Source: Alicyclobacillus pomorum DSM 14955 (GTDB lineage Bacteria > Bacillota > Bacilli > Alicyclobacillales > Alicyclobacillaceae). From it: a stretch of 64,000 nucleotides of DNA. Positions 27,037 through 36,780 of this stretch are shown piece by piece (positions within the stretch are counted from its first letter, which is position 1; every line of letters starts with the position of its first letter). The stretch is from contig NZ_AXAR01000009.1 of the NCBI RefSeq assembly GCF_000472905.1, forward strand, positions 62,001 to 126,000, given 5' to 3'. The position numbers and the translations under genes were made by a program. Below the pieces are notes generated by a model, which saw only the letters and a program-made list of their open reading frames with translations, did no database searches and was not told where the DNA came from.

Positions 27037-28156
27037 TGTGATTGTCGTGGGCGGTGGTGCCATTGGCTCAGCGATTGCATGGCGCCTCGGTCAGACCGGG
27101 CGAAAGGTTTTGTTGTTGGAGCGTGGGCAAATCGGTCAGGAAGCTTCCAGCGCGGCAGCAGGTATGCTCGGCGCGCAACTCGAGGTAAAAGAGCCAGGCC
27201 CCTTCTACCATCTCTGCTTAGAAAGCCGGTCTCTGTACCCAAGATTCAGCATGGAATTGTTTGAAGAAACAGGCATTGACATCGAGTACACCCGAAACGG
27301 CATCTTGCAGGTCGCGACATGTGAAGGAGAGGTCGAGGTATTACAGGAACGGATGCGCTGGCAAACGGCAGACGGCGGTCGAGCGGAGTGGATTCCCTCC
27401 ACGTTGGTGGCAGAACTTGAACCGGCACTGGCCCCAGTGCATGGTGCATTGTTTTTGCCGGAGGACGGAAATGTCTTCGCTCCGCGCGTCGCTTGCGCGG
27501 TCGGTGTGGCGGCGAAGAAGCGATGCACCGTCCTGGAGGGTGCCGACGTGACAGACATCCAGTCCACAGGGACACACGTGGTGGTACATACACCGACCGA
27601 TTCCTTCACCGCAGATACCGCCGTTGTCGCTGCGGGGGCCTGGGCGGACAAAATCCTTCAAGGAAGTGGCGTTCAGTTTGGCATTGCTCCCGTCAAAGGT
27701 CAACTGTTTTCCATCCGTCCGACGGGAAACATTCGCCTGACCAAGACGGTGTTCTCAGACGACATCTATCTCGTGCCAAAACGCAATGGCAGCATCGTCG
27801 TCGGTGCAACGGAGGAGCATGGTGCAGGGTACAACCGAACCGTCACCATGGAAGCGTTGCATGAACTGTTCAGCCGAGTGCAATCCATTGCACCGGGCCT
27901 CTCCGATGCACAGTTCGAACGTGCCTGGAGTGGACTTCGCCCCGGTTCGGCGACCGGATTCCCTGCCATCGGACCGATTCCCGGACATCCGCGGATCCAC
28001 GTTGCGGTGGGTCATTTCCGAAACGGCATTCTGCTCACGCCACTGACAGCAAAGATGGTGGTGCATTCCATTGAGGGGAATCCAGCGCCAGAACTGTGGT
28101 CCGCATTTCGGCCCGAAGTCCATCTTGCCATGAAGGAGGGACATGCAACATGGTGA
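27014..28156 (+). CDS. thiO: Glycine oxidase ThiO
   Basis: FAD enzyme that turns glycine into the imine used by ThiG for thiazole synthesis. 380 residues. The N-terminal dinucleotide motif DVIVVGGGAIGSAIAWRL is near residue 8, the motif SSAAAGMLGAQ near 45, and the C-terminal FAD-binding segment GHFRNGILLTPLTAKM near 335, all typical of ThiO. ATG 27014 lies within the end of tenI, and the end overlaps thiS by seven bases. Confidence 0.94.
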   Translation: MRLANSYDVIVVGGGAIGSAIAWRLGQTGRKVLLLERGQIGQEASSAAAGMLGAQLEVKEPGPFYHLCLESRSLYPRFSMELFEETGIDIEYTRNGILQVATCEGEVEVLQERMRWQTADGGRAEWIPSTLVAELEPALAPVHGALFLPEDGNVFAPRVACAVGVAAKKRCTVLEGADVTDIQSTGTHVVVHTPTDSFTADTAVVAAGAWADKILQGSGVQFGIAPVKGQLFSIRPTGNIRLTKTVFSDDIYLVPKRNGSIVVGATEEHGAGYNRTVTMEALHELFSRVQSIAPGLSDAQFERAWSGLRPGSATGFPAIGPIPGHPRIHVAVGHFRNGILLTPLTAKMVVHSIEGNPAPELWSAFRPEVHLAMKEGHATW

Positions 28157-28350
28157 TAACGGTCAACGGACAGCGGCGCGAAGTAACCGGTGGTTCATCC
28201 ATTCAGGATTTACTGAACCAGTTTCAGCTCACCCAGGAGCGAGTGGCCGTTGAAAAGAATGGAACCATCATCGAACGAGTGAACTACGAACACACCCTCT
28301 TATCCGAGGGGGACACGGTTGAAATTGTTCGGTTTGTTGGCGGCGGTTGA
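28150..28350 (+). CDS. thiS: Sulfur carrier protein ThiS
   Basis: A 66-residue ubiquitin-like protein. Its C-terminal diglycine (VRFVGGG) is thiocarboxylated and gives sulfur to ThiG. The core [11 protein letters not shown] and [11 protein letters not shown] matches the family. ATG 28150 follows GAAGGAGGG; a longer upstream reading is not supported. Confidence 0.94.
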   Translation: MVITVNGQRREVTGGSSIQDLLNQFQLTQERVAVEKNGTIIERVNYEHTLLSEGDTVEIVRFVGGG

Positions 28351-28409
28351 GCACGGCGGAGGATTCAGCAATCAGCAAGCAGTTCATCATCCATCCAGGG
28401 GGGCTTCCA

Positions 28410-29189
28410 GTGACAGATACGTTGAGAATCGCGGACCGAGAATTCCACTCCCGTTTAATGGTCGGGACGGGGAAATACGCGACATTTCAAGAAATGAAAG
28501 AAGCTTTGGAGGCGTCTGGCACAGAGATTGTCACCGTTGCCGTACGCCGCGTCAACCTCGACACTCGTGAAGAATCCTTGTTAAACTACATCAATCTCGA
28601 CCGTTATTTTATCCTGCCGAATACAGCGGGTTGCCAGACAGCGGAGGAGGCGGTGCGCACAGCTCGTCTCGCGCGTGCGGCCGGACTTTCCAATTGGGTC
28701 AAACTCGAGGTCATTCCGGCGGATGGGACCCTTCTTCCGGATCCCATAGCCACTGTTGAAGCCGCAAAAACGCTCGTCGAAGAAGGGTTTGTCGTGTTGC
28801 CGTACACGACGGACGACCATACGGTGGCCCAACGCCTCATCGACGTCGGCTGTGCGACCGTTATGCCGTACGGATCGGCCATTGGTACAGGACAAGGTCT
28901 GCCCAATCCAGAGCGCCTTCTGCGGATTATCGATGTCGCTCGGGGCAAAGTCCCGGTGGTCATCGACGCTGGCATCGGCGCACCCTCGGATGCCGCATTG
29001 GCGATGGAACTCGGTGCAGATGCCGTGCTTGTCAACACAGCGATTGCGAAGGCGCGGAATCCGATTGAAATGGCTCGCGCGATGGCATTGGGCGTACAAG
29101 CAGGCCGCGCGGCCTACTTAGCCGGCAGGATGCCAAAATCCGAAACGGCCTCCCCAAGCAGTCCGGTGGTGGGAATGGTCGGCAAATGA
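28410..29189 (+). CDS. thiG: Thiazole synthase ThiG
   Basis: Builds the thiazole phosphate of thiamine from deoxyxylulose phosphate, ThiS thiocarboxylate and the glycine imine. About 259 residues. The barrel starts [11 protein letters not shown]; the Schiff-base lysine is in NWVKLEVI; phosphate-binding motifs are [13 protein letters not shown] and [23 protein letters not shown] 28410 is chosen because AGGGGGG lies six bases upstream and the length then fits the family. A TTG at 28347, overlapping the thiS stop, would add 21 residues. Confidence 0.95.
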   Translation: MTDTLRIADREFHSRLMVGTGKYATFQEMKEALEASGTEIVTVAVRRVNLDTREESLLNYINLDRYFILPNTAGCQTAEEAVRTARLARAAGLSNWVKLEVIPADGTLLPDPIATVEAAKTLVEEGFVVLPYTTDDHTVAQRLIDVGCATVMPYGSAIGTGQGLPNPERLLRIIDVARGKVPVVIDAGIGAPSDAALAMELGADAVLVNTAIAKARNPIEMARAMALGVQAGRAAYLAGRMPKSETASPSSPVVGMVGK

Positions 29190-29245
29190 CCCGTTGAAAA
29201 ACCGAGCGTCGCCGATGTAGATGCCCCTTGCACGAGTGCTCCGGG

Positions 29246-31207
29246 TTAGTTCTGGCTTTGGATGGATTCCAGTTCTTCGAGTTTCGCAGCCGCTTCTTCC
29301 CAGTCTGCGATGAGGGTTTCCATCTCCTGTTCCAGCCGCTGCATTTCGTCATTCAGGGCGATGGTCTGTTCGACGTTTTGGGCGATGGCCGCCTCCGTCA
29401 ACTCCGTGGCAATCGCTTGCTGGCGAGATTCCACTTCTGCTATGCGGGCTTCCAGGCCCGCAACGCGTTCGCGGAGTTTGCGGATGTCGGCGGATCGGAC
29501 GTGGCGGCGGGCGTCAGCGGGGGGCGCGGGCGGTTTTCGCTCCCCTTTTGCCGCAGGCGTCTGCGATACCACTTCGTCTGCCCACTTTTTCTCTTCCTCG
29601 ATTTTTGCCACGTACTCACTGTAGTTTCCGATGTACACGTGGAACCCTCGTTCATCCATCGTGACGACGTGCGTGGCAAGGGTGTCGATAAAGTAACGGT
29701 CGTGCGAGACGAACAGCAACGTACCCTCGTAGTCCTGCAGTGCATCCTCCAGCACTTCCTTGCTGACAAGGTCGAGGTGGTTGGTTGGCTCGTCCATGAC
29801 GAGAACGTTGGCTTGCTTTAGCATCAGCTTGCACAGTGCAAGGCGGCTCCGTTCACCGCCGCTGAGTGACGCGACCGGCTTGTCCACGTCCGTGCCGCGA
29901 AACAGGAAACGGCCGAGCGCAGTGCGGACGGTGGTCATGTCGAGTGTCGGGTACTCGTCCCACACTTCGCTCAGCACCGTTTTGTTGGGATGCAGATCTG
30001 CCTGTTCCTGGTCGTAGTAGCCGATGGTGACGTGGGTGCCCCAGCGGATGCTGCCCGCGAGGGGCTTCACTTTACCGACAATCGCCTTGAGAAACGTCGA
30101 CTTGCCTGTCCCGTTGGGTCCGAGGATGGCGATGCGTTGACCTTTGGCAACACGCAGCTGCAGAGGCCCGGGCAACGTCTTGCCGGGGTAGCCGATGACG
30201 AGGTCTTCGACGGTGAGCACGTCCTTGCCGGACTCCCTCGCACACGAAAATCGCAGAGCCATCTGCGGCGTGTTCACATTGGGCTTCTCAATGCGCTCCA
30301 TCCGTTCCAGCATCTTGCGGCGACTCTGGGCCCGCTTCGTGGTGGTCGCCCGGACGATGTTCTTTTGAATAAACGTCTCCATCCGCGCAATCTCTTTCTG
30401 CTGTGCTTCGTAGCGCTTCATGTCGGCTTCGAGACGTGCCGCTTTTTGCTCAATGTATTCGCTGTAATTGCCTACGTACCGCGTTGTTTTTCCGTCCTCC
30501 AACTCGTAAATCACGGTGGCGACTTTGTCTAGAAAATAGCGGTCGTGGGAGACCAACAGCAGCGCGCCTTCGTATCCTTCCAGGTAGCTCTCAAGCCAGG
30601 AGATGGTCTCGGTGTCCAGGTAGTTGGTGGGCTCGTCGAGCACGAGCAGGTCGGGTTGCCAAGCGAGCAAGCGAGCCAGAGAGAGCCGCGTCTTTTGGCC
30701 GCCGCTCAGTGATTCGACCCGCCGCTGGTGCATGTCAGACGGAAACCTCAGGCCGTCGAGCACGCGGCGCACGCGGGCTTCTACCGCGTATCCTCCTGCT
30801 GCTTCAAACTGGTTGCGCAGCCTATCGTACGCGGTGGAGAGTTCCTGGAACTTCCGCTCGTCACCGAACACGGCAGGGTCCGCCATCGCTTGTTCCATCT
30901 CGCGCAACTTGCGTTCCATGTCGTACAAGTCGGTGAACGTCTCCGCCACATACCCGAAGACGGTGGCCCCGGGTTTTGCGTCTACAAACTGAGACACATA
31001 TCCTACACTCGTTCCCTTTGCGACGCTCACTTCTCCGGCATCCGGCAGTTCCTCTTGGACAGCAATGCGAAGCAGGGTGGACTTACCGGCGCCATTGGGC
31101 CCCACCAGCGCAACGCGGTCTCCGGTTTGCACCGTCAGACTGGCATCTATCAACACATCGTGGATGTCGTAATGTTTTGCGATATGGCTTGCTTGTAGCA
31201 GAATCAT
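29246..31207 (-). CDS. ABC-F family ATPase (YdiF-like)
   Basis: A soluble protein of 653 residues with two ABC cassettes and no membrane domain. Walker A motifs are GPNGAGKST near residue 36 and GPNGTGKST near 360; signatures are LSGGQKTRLSLARLL near 167 and LSGGERSRLALCKLM near 453; the P-site linker lies about 240-330, and the C-terminal 90 residues form a predicted coiled coil. ABC-F proteins bind the ribosomal E site and assist stalled translation; some give antibiotic resistance. It is the likely equivalent of B. subtilis YdiF, which follows tsaD there; here it is inverted and displaced. ATG 31207, AGGAGACACC ribosome site. Confidence 0.93.
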   Translation of the reverse strand: MILLQASHIAKHYDIHDVLIDASLTVQTGDRVALVGPNGAGKSTLLRIAVQEELPDAGEVSVAKGTSVGYVSQFVDAKPGATVFGYVAETFTDLYDMERKLREMEQAMADPAVFGDERKFQELSTAYDRLRNQFEAAGGYAVEARVRRVLDGLRFPSDMHQRRVESLSGGQKTRLSLARLLAWQPDLLVLDEPTNYLDTETISWLESYLEGYEGALLLVSHDRYFLDKVATVIYELEDGKTTRYVGNYSEYIEQKAARLEADMKRYEAQQKEIARMETFIQKNIVRATTTKRAQSRRKMLERMERIEKPNVNTPQMALRFSCARESGKDVLTVEDLVIGYPGKTLPGPLQLRVAKGQRIAILGPNGTGKSTFLKAIVGKVKPLAGSIRWGTHVTIGYYDQEQADLHPNKTVLSEVWDEYPTLDMTTVRTALGRFLFRGTDVDKPVASLSGGERSRLALCKLMLKQANVLVMDEPTNHLDLVSKEVLEDALQDYEGTLLFVSHDRYFIDTLATHVVTMDERGFHVYIGNYSEYVAKIEEEKKWADEVVSQTPAAKGERKPPAPPADARRHVRSADIRKLRERVAGLEARIAEVESRQQAIATELTEAAIAQNVEQTIALNDEMQRLEQEMETLIADWEEAAAKLEELESIQSQN

Positions 31208-31326
31208 GAGGTGTCTCCTCGTTTGTTCAGTTCCTGCGGCGCCATGGTGGTGAGCCGCGGTTCATATATCTACCGCCAGTGTACCGAACACCGGCAGCGC
31301 CGCCAAGTTGAGCATCCGCGGCTTTT

Positions 31327-31356
31327 GTATAAACCTTCAATCTAAGGAAAATTCTA
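31327..31356 (+). promoter_or_regulatory. Sigma-G-like promoter for sspH
   Basis: GTATA at 31327-31331 fits the -35 GHATR pattern and AATTCTA at 31350-31356 fits the -10 CATNNTA pattern with one mismatch; spacer 18 bp. This suits forespore expression of the next gene. Confidence 0.6.
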
Positions 31357-31377
31357 AACGGGATTGGAGGGGTGCTC

Positions 31378-31566
31378 ATGGAAGTTCAGCGTGCGTTGGA
31401 AATTCTGAAATCTCAGCAGCAATACGACGTGTTGTACGAAGGGGATTCGGTGTGGATTGACGACGTCAATCCAGACAACAAAACGGCCACGGTTCACTCT
31501 TTGCGCACAGGAGATGTGTTGCGCGTGGAAGTGGGACGGCTTCATGAACCACAAGGGTACCAATAA
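31378..31566 (+). CDS. sspH: Small acid-soluble spore protein, H-type
   Basis: A 62-residue minor SASP of the SspH family. The family pattern is visible: an N-terminal helix MEVQRALEILKSQQQYDVLY, then SVWIDDVNPDNKTATVHSL and a final VEVGRLHE. These proteins are made in the forespore; their exact role is unknown. ATG 31378 has GGAGGG six bases upstream. A single-gene unit with a sigma-G-like promoter and a strong terminator. Confidence 0.88.
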   Translation: MEVQRALEILKSQQQYDVLYEGDSVWIDDVNPDNKTATVHSLRTGDVLRVEVGRLHEPQGYQ

Positions 31567-31572
31567 CGCTCG

Positions 31573-31602
31573 AAACCACCTCGCCGGGAGGTGGTTTCTT
31601 TG
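31573..31602. terminator. Intrinsic terminator of sspH
   Basis: AAACCACCTC pairs with GAGGTGGTTT around a GCCGG loop, then CTTTG. It may also serve the convergent LysR gene. Confidence 0.8.
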
Positions 31603-31609
31603 TTCGCGG

Positions 31610-32515
31610 CTAGATACGCTCGACCTCAGACGAGAGGGTCGCAAAATATTGGATGACAAACTCGCGAAAGCGTTGCGCTGCAGAGGATAAATAACGTCTC
31701 TTGGACCATGCCAACCCAATGGTACGTTGGCACGTCGGTTCAATAATGCGCAATCGATTGGACAACCGTGGAGATGCTGCGAGCCAGGATAACGCTGGAA
31801 CGAAAGCGATACCCAGTCCCTGTCTCACGAGTCTGCCGATGACATCTGGTTCATCTACCGAAAAACAAATGTTCGGGGTAAACCCAGCCATGTGACAAAA
31901 CCTATCGGTCAGGTCACGAAATCCATTACCAGCATTCATGCTGATGAAAGGTTCATGTTTGACCTCACTCAGCAGCACGCTGTCACGTCCAGACAAAGGA
32001 TGCCCCGGAGGGACGACTAAGAAAATTTCCTCCGTGATGAGGGGCCTCCATTCGATGTCTGGTCCTTCAATGGGCTCCGAAGAAATGGAAAAGTCAACTT
32101 CCCCATTTTCGAGCTGTTGTTTCATGGATGAAGGAGATTCAAAGTATTGCCGGAAATGAACGTCAGGATATTGAGCCAAAAATGAACTTAACAATCCAGG
32201 CAATATACTAGGGATGGATACGGACAATGTCACCATTCCCTGATTGAGCCCCGCTAAATCTCGTATCTCACGTTTCCCCTCGTTCAGTTCCATAAAGGCT
32301 CGTTTTACACGATCCAGGAATGCCTTGCCATACGCATTTAAACGTATCTGACGTCCCTGGCGGTCGAACAGAGGAACGCCAAGGTCTTCCTCCAAGCGTG
32401 CAATCGTTTTACTCAGAGAGGGTTGCGCGATTTGAAGTTGTTCCGCAGCCTTCGTCATGTGTTCCAGCTGAGCAACAGTTTGGAAGTACTTGAGTTGAAG
32501 GAACTCCACAATCAT
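31610..32515 (-). CDS. LysR-family transcriptional regulator
   Basis: A 301-residue regulator. The N-terminal helix-turn-helix (about 4-62) contains MTKAAEQLQIAQPSLSKTIA and LGVPLFDRQGRQIRLN; the remainder (about 90-295) is a two-lobed LysR substrate-binding domain with VVPPGHPLSG and RLVRQGLGIAFVPAL. It is divergent from an MFS/HlyD efflux pair, the classic LysR layout, and probably controls it from the 235-base AT-rich gap between the two. The inducer is unknown. Confidence 0.92.
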   Translation of the reverse strand: MIVEFLQLKYFQTVAQLEHMTKAAEQLQIAQPSLSKTIARLEEDLGVPLFDRQGRQIRLNAYGKAFLDRVKRAFMELNEGKREIRDLAGLNQGMVTLSVSIPSILPGLLSSFLAQYPDVHFRQYFESPSSMKQQLENGEVDFSISSEPIEGPDIEWRPLITEEIFLVVPPGHPLSGRDSVLLSEVKHEPFISMNAGNGFRDLTDRFCHMAGFTPNICFSVDEPDVIGRLVRQGLGIAFVPALSWLAASPRLSNRLRIIEPTCQRTIGLAWSKRRYLSSAAQRFREFVIQYFATLSSEVERI

Positions 32516-32750
32516 CTCACCTGATCCACAAAATCAATAGACCAAGATAAATTAACTTATAGCCAATTATGTATTTTACATCATGAGAATGGGTTCCTAA
32601 AATGGATCCGTCAACGTGCTTGCCGCAAACACCGCGCATTGTACGGAACCTGTTGTTGGCTGTTTTGTACATCGCTGGTTCATGGATTCACTTGCGGAGC
32701 ATTCCACGATTCCATCAGCTGCGGACATTTCAAGAGAAGGAGGTATCTCG

Positions 32751-34415
32751 GTGAGTCAACTCAACGGCTCAACAGCAGCCGGTGCGAATACAGGACATGC
32801 CCCCAGACACTTGTTCATCTCCTTGTTAACGATGTTTGCGTTTGGGCCTCAGTATGTTCTCAACGTCTCCTATATGCTGAACCAGACCATTATCCAAAAT
32901 ACATTTGCGGCTGGTTCGTACGACTTACTCCTGCCTTCTGTGATATCCAATTTGGCTTTTGCCCTGTGTGTACCGTTTGGACCTGTCTTTTCAAGACAGT
33001 TTGGACTTCGGCGAAGCTATCTAACGCTGGTGCTCATCTTCCTGTTCGGATCAGTGATAAGTCTCGTATCTCCAGAAATGCCTTTTCTCACAATCGGGAG
33101 ACTCATTCAAGGGTTGAGCGCTGGTGCACTGTTTTTGACCATCTTGCCTGTCGGTTTGATTTCCTTTCCAAACCAGGTGCGAAATTGGTTTTTGTTTTTA
33201 GCGATTGGCGGACTATTTGGGGCGTCTTCGGTTGGCGCATTTTTAGGTAGTTTGTCGTTAAGTATGGACGCTTGGCGATGGTTGTTTATGCTGTGCTGCT
33301 TGCCCTCATTGCTTTGCTTGTGGGTCGGGGCCGCGGTCTTGCCGAGAAATGAGCCCAAAGAACACCATCATCCTCCTTTTGACAGATGGGGTGCGCTCAT
33401 TCTTGCGGCTACGGTGACCGTCGTTCTATTCCCATTAGTGAATCTCGAGAAGTTGGGTTTTGGCTCCGTATATGTGTGGCCATTCTTCGTCGCCACAGTG
33501 ATTCTGTTTGCGATATTCATCGTGGTTGAGTGTACTGTGGAAGCCCCTTTGGTTCCTTTCCGTTCCATCCAATCTGTGAAACAAGCTTCTGGGGTCGTGA
33601 TGGCCATTGCGAGCCATGTTGCATTGATTGTCGCACTGATGGGGACCAGTGGATTTCTACGAAACGTGAAAGAGGCCCCATTCGTACCACTGACCTACTT
33701 TTATCTCTGGTTTATCGTGGGCGTCGTTGTAGCCGCTCTTCTGAGTACCTGGTTATATGACAAAGTCGGCGCTGGGATGCTCGGTATGATAGGGTCTCTC
33801 GCGGTCATCTTGGTCAGCGTGCAATGGCGGAACATTGGACCAGACACTTCATTCACCACGCTGAACCTACAGATGGGCTGCGTGGGCGGTTCCATCGGAA
33901 TGGTACTGGTATCCGGCGCATTAGCAACTGCGCTGGCCGGCGACATTCATCAAGCACGGTGGCGTTCTGTCACGCTGCATTTCAATCGGAACTTTATCGC
34001 TGCCATTGTTGTACCGGTCGTTGCGTGGTTTTTGTACAAGGAGACGACCATTCACTACGAAAACCTACGTGGACAGATCAGCCTAGCGAACCCGCAGGTG
34101 AACATGGAAATGGCCGGACTCACGCAACACTTTGTGGACAGTGGCCATGCGATGGCGAGCGCGAAGACATTGGCCTTTGCCACGCTCATGATGAATTCAC
34201 AAAAGGCATCTCTGCTGAATGCTTACCAGGACCTATTCACGATGCTGCTTGTGTCTGGTGTCATCATGGCGGTCGCTTCCATCGGGATGGCGGTCACTGG
34301 AAAAGGTCGGTCCCTTGTACAAAAAGAGCAGCTTCAGAGGAAACCTGCACTTGCTATCGGTCCCATCGTGGAGACACCAGGACATCGACCCATGCTCGGA
34401 GTGAAAGGAGACTGA
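32751..34415 (+). CDS. MFS multidrug efflux transporter, DHA2 (EmrB/QacA) type
   Basis: A proton-driven exporter of about 554 residues with some 14 membrane helices. The motif-A-like loop and the motif GRLIQGLSAGALFLTIL (helix 4 to 5) are visible, and LGSLSLSMDAWRWLFMLCC resembles the conserved W-R-W-x-F segment. The HlyD gene follows after six bases, forming an EmrAB-like pump. GTG 32751 is preferred since AAGGAGGT lies six bases upstream; the frame is open to 32616 but without a ribosome site. Likely regulated by the divergent LysR protein. Confidence 0.9.
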   Translation: MSQLNGSTAAGANTGHAPRHLFISLLTMFAFGPQYVLNVSYMLNQTIIQNTFAAGSYDLLLPSVISNLAFALCVPFGPVFSRQFGLRRSYLTLVLIFLFGSVISLVSPEMPFLTIGRLIQGLSAGALFLTILPVGLISFPNQVRNWFLFLAIGGLFGASSVGAFLGSLSLSMDAWRWLFMLCCLPSLLCLWVGAAVLPRNEPKEHHHPPFDRWGALILAATVTVVLFPLVNLEKLGFGSVYVWPFFVATVILFAIFIVVECTVEAPLVPFRSIQSVKQASGVVMAIASHVALIVALMGTSGFLRNVKEAPFVPLTYFYLWFIVGVVVAALLSTWLYDKVGAGMLGMIGSLAVILVSVQWRNIGPDTSFTTLNLQMGCVGGSIGMVLVSGALATALAGDIHQARWRSVTLHFNRNFIAAIVVPVVAWFLYKETTIHYENLRGQISLANPQVNMEMAGLTQHFVDSGHAMASAKTLAFATLMMNSQKASLLNAYQDLFTMLLVSGVIMAVASIGMAVTGKGRSLVQKEQLQRKPALAIGPIVETPGHRPMLGVKGD

Positions 34416-34421
34416 CACACT

Positions 34422-35069
34422 GTGAATGCGAAACGTATGATTGTACTTCAAACGTGCTTCATCTTCATCGTCATCATTGCGGGCTTTGTCGGGTACTACT
34501 TCTACAACCAGTCGACAAATTACATCAAAACGGATAACGCGCAGGTATCGGGACAGCAAATCGTCATTGCTGCGCCTGCAACGGGGAAATTGACCAATTG
34601 GAATGGACAGGTTGGACAGCATTTTCACAGTGGTGATACCGTCGGTACGATTCAAGGCTCGACGGGGAATGGTACGGCGAATGTCAACGTGACGGATCCA
34701 TCGGACTCCACCATTGTTCAAAACCTGGCCGTCGACAACCAATTTGTCGCTGCAGGTACACCGCTCGCGTACGCGTACGACATGAACAACCTGTGGGTCA
34801 CCGCCAATATCAAGGAAACGGAAATCAATCACGTCAAAGTGGGTCAAACCGTCGACGTGTACATTGATGCGTATCCAGGCACCACGTACAGCGGTGTCGT
34901 GAAACAAATCGGCTACGCGACGGCATCGACATTCTCTCCGCTCCCTACAGGAAATACGGATGCCAACTACACGAAGGTCACTCAAGTCATTCCTGTGAAA
35001 ATCCAGCTCACTTCCGGTGTGAGTGGTTTGGTACCAGGAATGAACGCAACGGTACGGATCCATCGATGA
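34422..35069 (+). CDS. HlyD/EmrA-type membrane fusion protein, short form
   Basis: A 215-residue periplasmic-adaptor-like protein anchored by one N-terminal helix (about 8-28). It begins the barrel with YIKTDNAQVSGQQIVIAAPATGKL, of which the first part is the EmrA hallmark, then a biotinyl-lipoyl-like region, and ends in a beta-barrel MNATVRIHR. The long coiled-coil hairpin of EmrA is missing, so it is about half the usual length, as in other monoderm versions. GTG 34422 has AAGGAG rather far upstream (about 12 bases); ATG 34437 is an alternative. Confidence 0.85.
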   Translation: MNAKRMIVLQTCFIFIVIIAGFVGYYFYNQSTNYIKTDNAQVSGQQIVIAAPATGKLTNWNGQVGQHFHSGDTVGTIQGSTGNGTANVNVTDPSDSTIVQNLAVDNQFVAAGTPLAYAYDMNNLWVTANIKETEINHVKVGQTVDVYIDAYPGTTYSGVVKQIGYATASTFSPLPTGNTDANYTKVTQVIPVKIQLTSGVSGLVPGMNATVRIHR

Positions 35070-35071
35070 GG

Positions 35072-35100
35072 AACGGGACGGCTTCTGGCTGTCCCGTTTT
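35072..35100 (+). terminator. Intrinsic terminator of the efflux operon
   Basis: ACGGGACGGC pairs with GCTGTCCCGT around a short loop, followed by TTTAC. Confidence 0.75.
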
Positions 35101-35195
35101 ACATACTGGGAGCATACCTTGTCTCCCTTGTCTCATACACTCTACAAGGTTGTACGAAAAGGGTGGAATAACCGCTAGCCAGCGCAGAGGATATC

Positions 35196-36143
35196 GTGCG
35201 CAAGCGAAGGTTGTTCAAGTATGGGACGGGGGGCATGCCTGTGTACGCACCGGACTTTCCGCTGCCTAACGGGTACCTGTGGCAGTATAACTTATTGGTG
35301 TGGTTGCAATCGTACGCAACACCAGACCTGGACAAAGCGGCCAAGTGGTTGTCCATGGTCGGCTTGGAAAACGTCTATATGGTCGCCTTGCCCATTGTCT
35401 TTTGGTCCATCCACAGAACCGTTGGGTTGCGCCTCGCTTACGTATTTCTGGCCTCCATGTACAGCAATGAGTGGTTGAAGCAGGTCACCAGCATTGTGCG
35501 CCCGATTGGGGTACCGGGCATCCGGTCCCTGTATACCGAATCGGCCAATGGCATCTACTCATTTCCGAGCGGACACGCCCAAGGGCCAATGACGTTCTGG
35601 GTCATCATCGGCAAGTGGATCCGCCAAAAGTGGTTCTGGCCCATCGCTCTGCTCTTGGTGTTGGCCATTGGCGTATCCAGGCTATACCTGGGGTTGCACT
35701 GGCCGATTGACGTCCTTATCGGGTGGGCACTGGGTCTTTTGTTTGGCGTCTGTGGTTGGTGGATGGGGAAGTGGTGGACGTATCGCACATTTGCGTTCAA
35801 GATTCGCATGACGTTTGCGCTGTTGCTGCCAGGCGTCCTGTTGGTGGTACACCGCGGATCTGCCTCCGCAGCGTATGCGGCGATGCTGCTTGGCCTCGGG
35901 GTGGGCGCTCTGCTCGAAGAGAGGTACCTTGGCACGGAGATGGATCCCGCCGTCTGGAAGCGCGTATGTGCCAGTGTCATCGGCATTGCGGGGCTAGTTG
36001 CGTTAAAATGGATTGTAAAATGGCCGCCTGACACCATCTGGCTGGTGAGCCGAGATCTCCTGATGGGACTGTGGGGGACGCTCGGCGCCCCGTATGTGTT
36101 CCAGTTGTGCGGCGTGTACCGAAGAGGCGAACCGAATGCGTGA
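35196..36143 (+). CDS. PAP2-family membrane phosphatase
   Basis: A polytopic membrane protein of up to 315 residues. The three catalytic motifs of the type 2 phosphatidic acid phosphatase family are present in order: KQVTSIVRP near residue 92, SFPSGHAQG near 124 and SRLYLGLHWPIDVLIG near 156. Related enzymes act on undecaprenyl pyrophosphate or lipid phosphates. An extra helical region follows the domain to the C-terminus. Start GTG 35196 (AGAGGA upstream) or ATG 35235. Its stop overlaps the next gene by eight bases and opens a seven-gene run. Confidence 0.9.
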   Translation: MRKRRLFKYGTGGMPVYAPDFPLPNGYLWQYNLLVWLQSYATPDLDKAAKWLSMVGLENVYMVALPIVFWSIHRTVGLRLAYVFLASMYSNEWLKQVTSIVRPIGVPGIRSLYTESANGIYSFPSGHAQGPMTFWVIIGKWIRQKWFWPIALLLVLAIGVSRLYLGLHWPIDVLIGWALGLLFGVCGWWMGKWWTYRTFAFKIRMTFALLLPGVLLVVHRGSASAAYAAMLLGLGVGALLEERYLGTEMDPAVWKRVCASVIGIAGLVALKWIVKWPPDTIWLVSRDLLMGLWGTLGAPYVFQLCGVYRRGEPNA

Positions 36144-36780
36144 TGCCGAACACACAAGCCGTCCGTCCACTGGATGGGCCGAGCAAAAGCGGACACTGCG
36201 TCAACATTACCAACAGATCCGCAGTCAATTGACCATGGACGCCCGCCATGCGGCGGAGGTGTCCATCGCTTTACACCTGGTGGGACTGTTCCATGAATTT
36301 CGCGAACAAGGAAAGGTCCACAAACGGTCGGTCGCGCTGTACCGCGCACACCGCGGAGAAGTCGACGTAATGGACGCAGCGGACGCTCTGCGAAGAGCAT
36401 CCTGGAAAACCGGCTTTCCGGTGACCCACCCCGAGACCCGCACGATAGCGTTTCGCGAGGCGGATGAACGAACCTCGTGGGTCAAGGGGGCGTATGGAAT
36501 CTGGGAGCCTGTTTCCACGCAACCGTGGATGGCGGATGGCGAATTGTTTGCGGTGGTTGTGCCTGGACTCGCCTTCACCAAAGACGGGGGGCGGCTGGGG
36601 TACGGCGGGGGCTATTACGACCGCCTGTTTGAACGCCTCAGTGGCGACGTGTTGCGCATTGGGGTCGCGTACGCGGCCCAATTGGCGGACTGGCTACCGC
36701 TGCAACCACACGACGTCCGCATGCACTTCGTGGTGACGGAAGAAGGAGTGGTTTCGTGCGGATTGGCGGCATTGTATTAG
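36136..36780 (+). CDS. 5-formyltetrahydrofolate cyclo-ligase
   Basis: ATP-dependent conversion of 5-formyl-THF to 5,10-methenyl-THF. About 214 residues. N-terminal basic helix EQKRTLRQHYQQIRSQL, folate and ATP loops, and the diagnostic LAFTKDGGRLGYGGGYYDRL near residue 150. ATG 36136 lies inside the PAP2 gene end. The B. subtilis relative is YqgN (FthC). Overlaps mobA by 25 bases. Confidence 0.94.
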   Translation: MRDAEHTSRPSTGWAEQKRTLRQHYQQIRSQLTMDARHAAEVSIALHLVGLFHEFREQGKVHKRSVALYRAHRGEVDVMDAADALRRASWKTGFPVTHPETRTIAFREADERTSWVKGAYGIWEPVSTQPWMADGELFAVVVPGLAFTKDGGRLGYGGGYYDRLFERLSGDVLRIGVAYAAQLADWLPLQPHDVRMHFVVTEEGVVSCGLAALY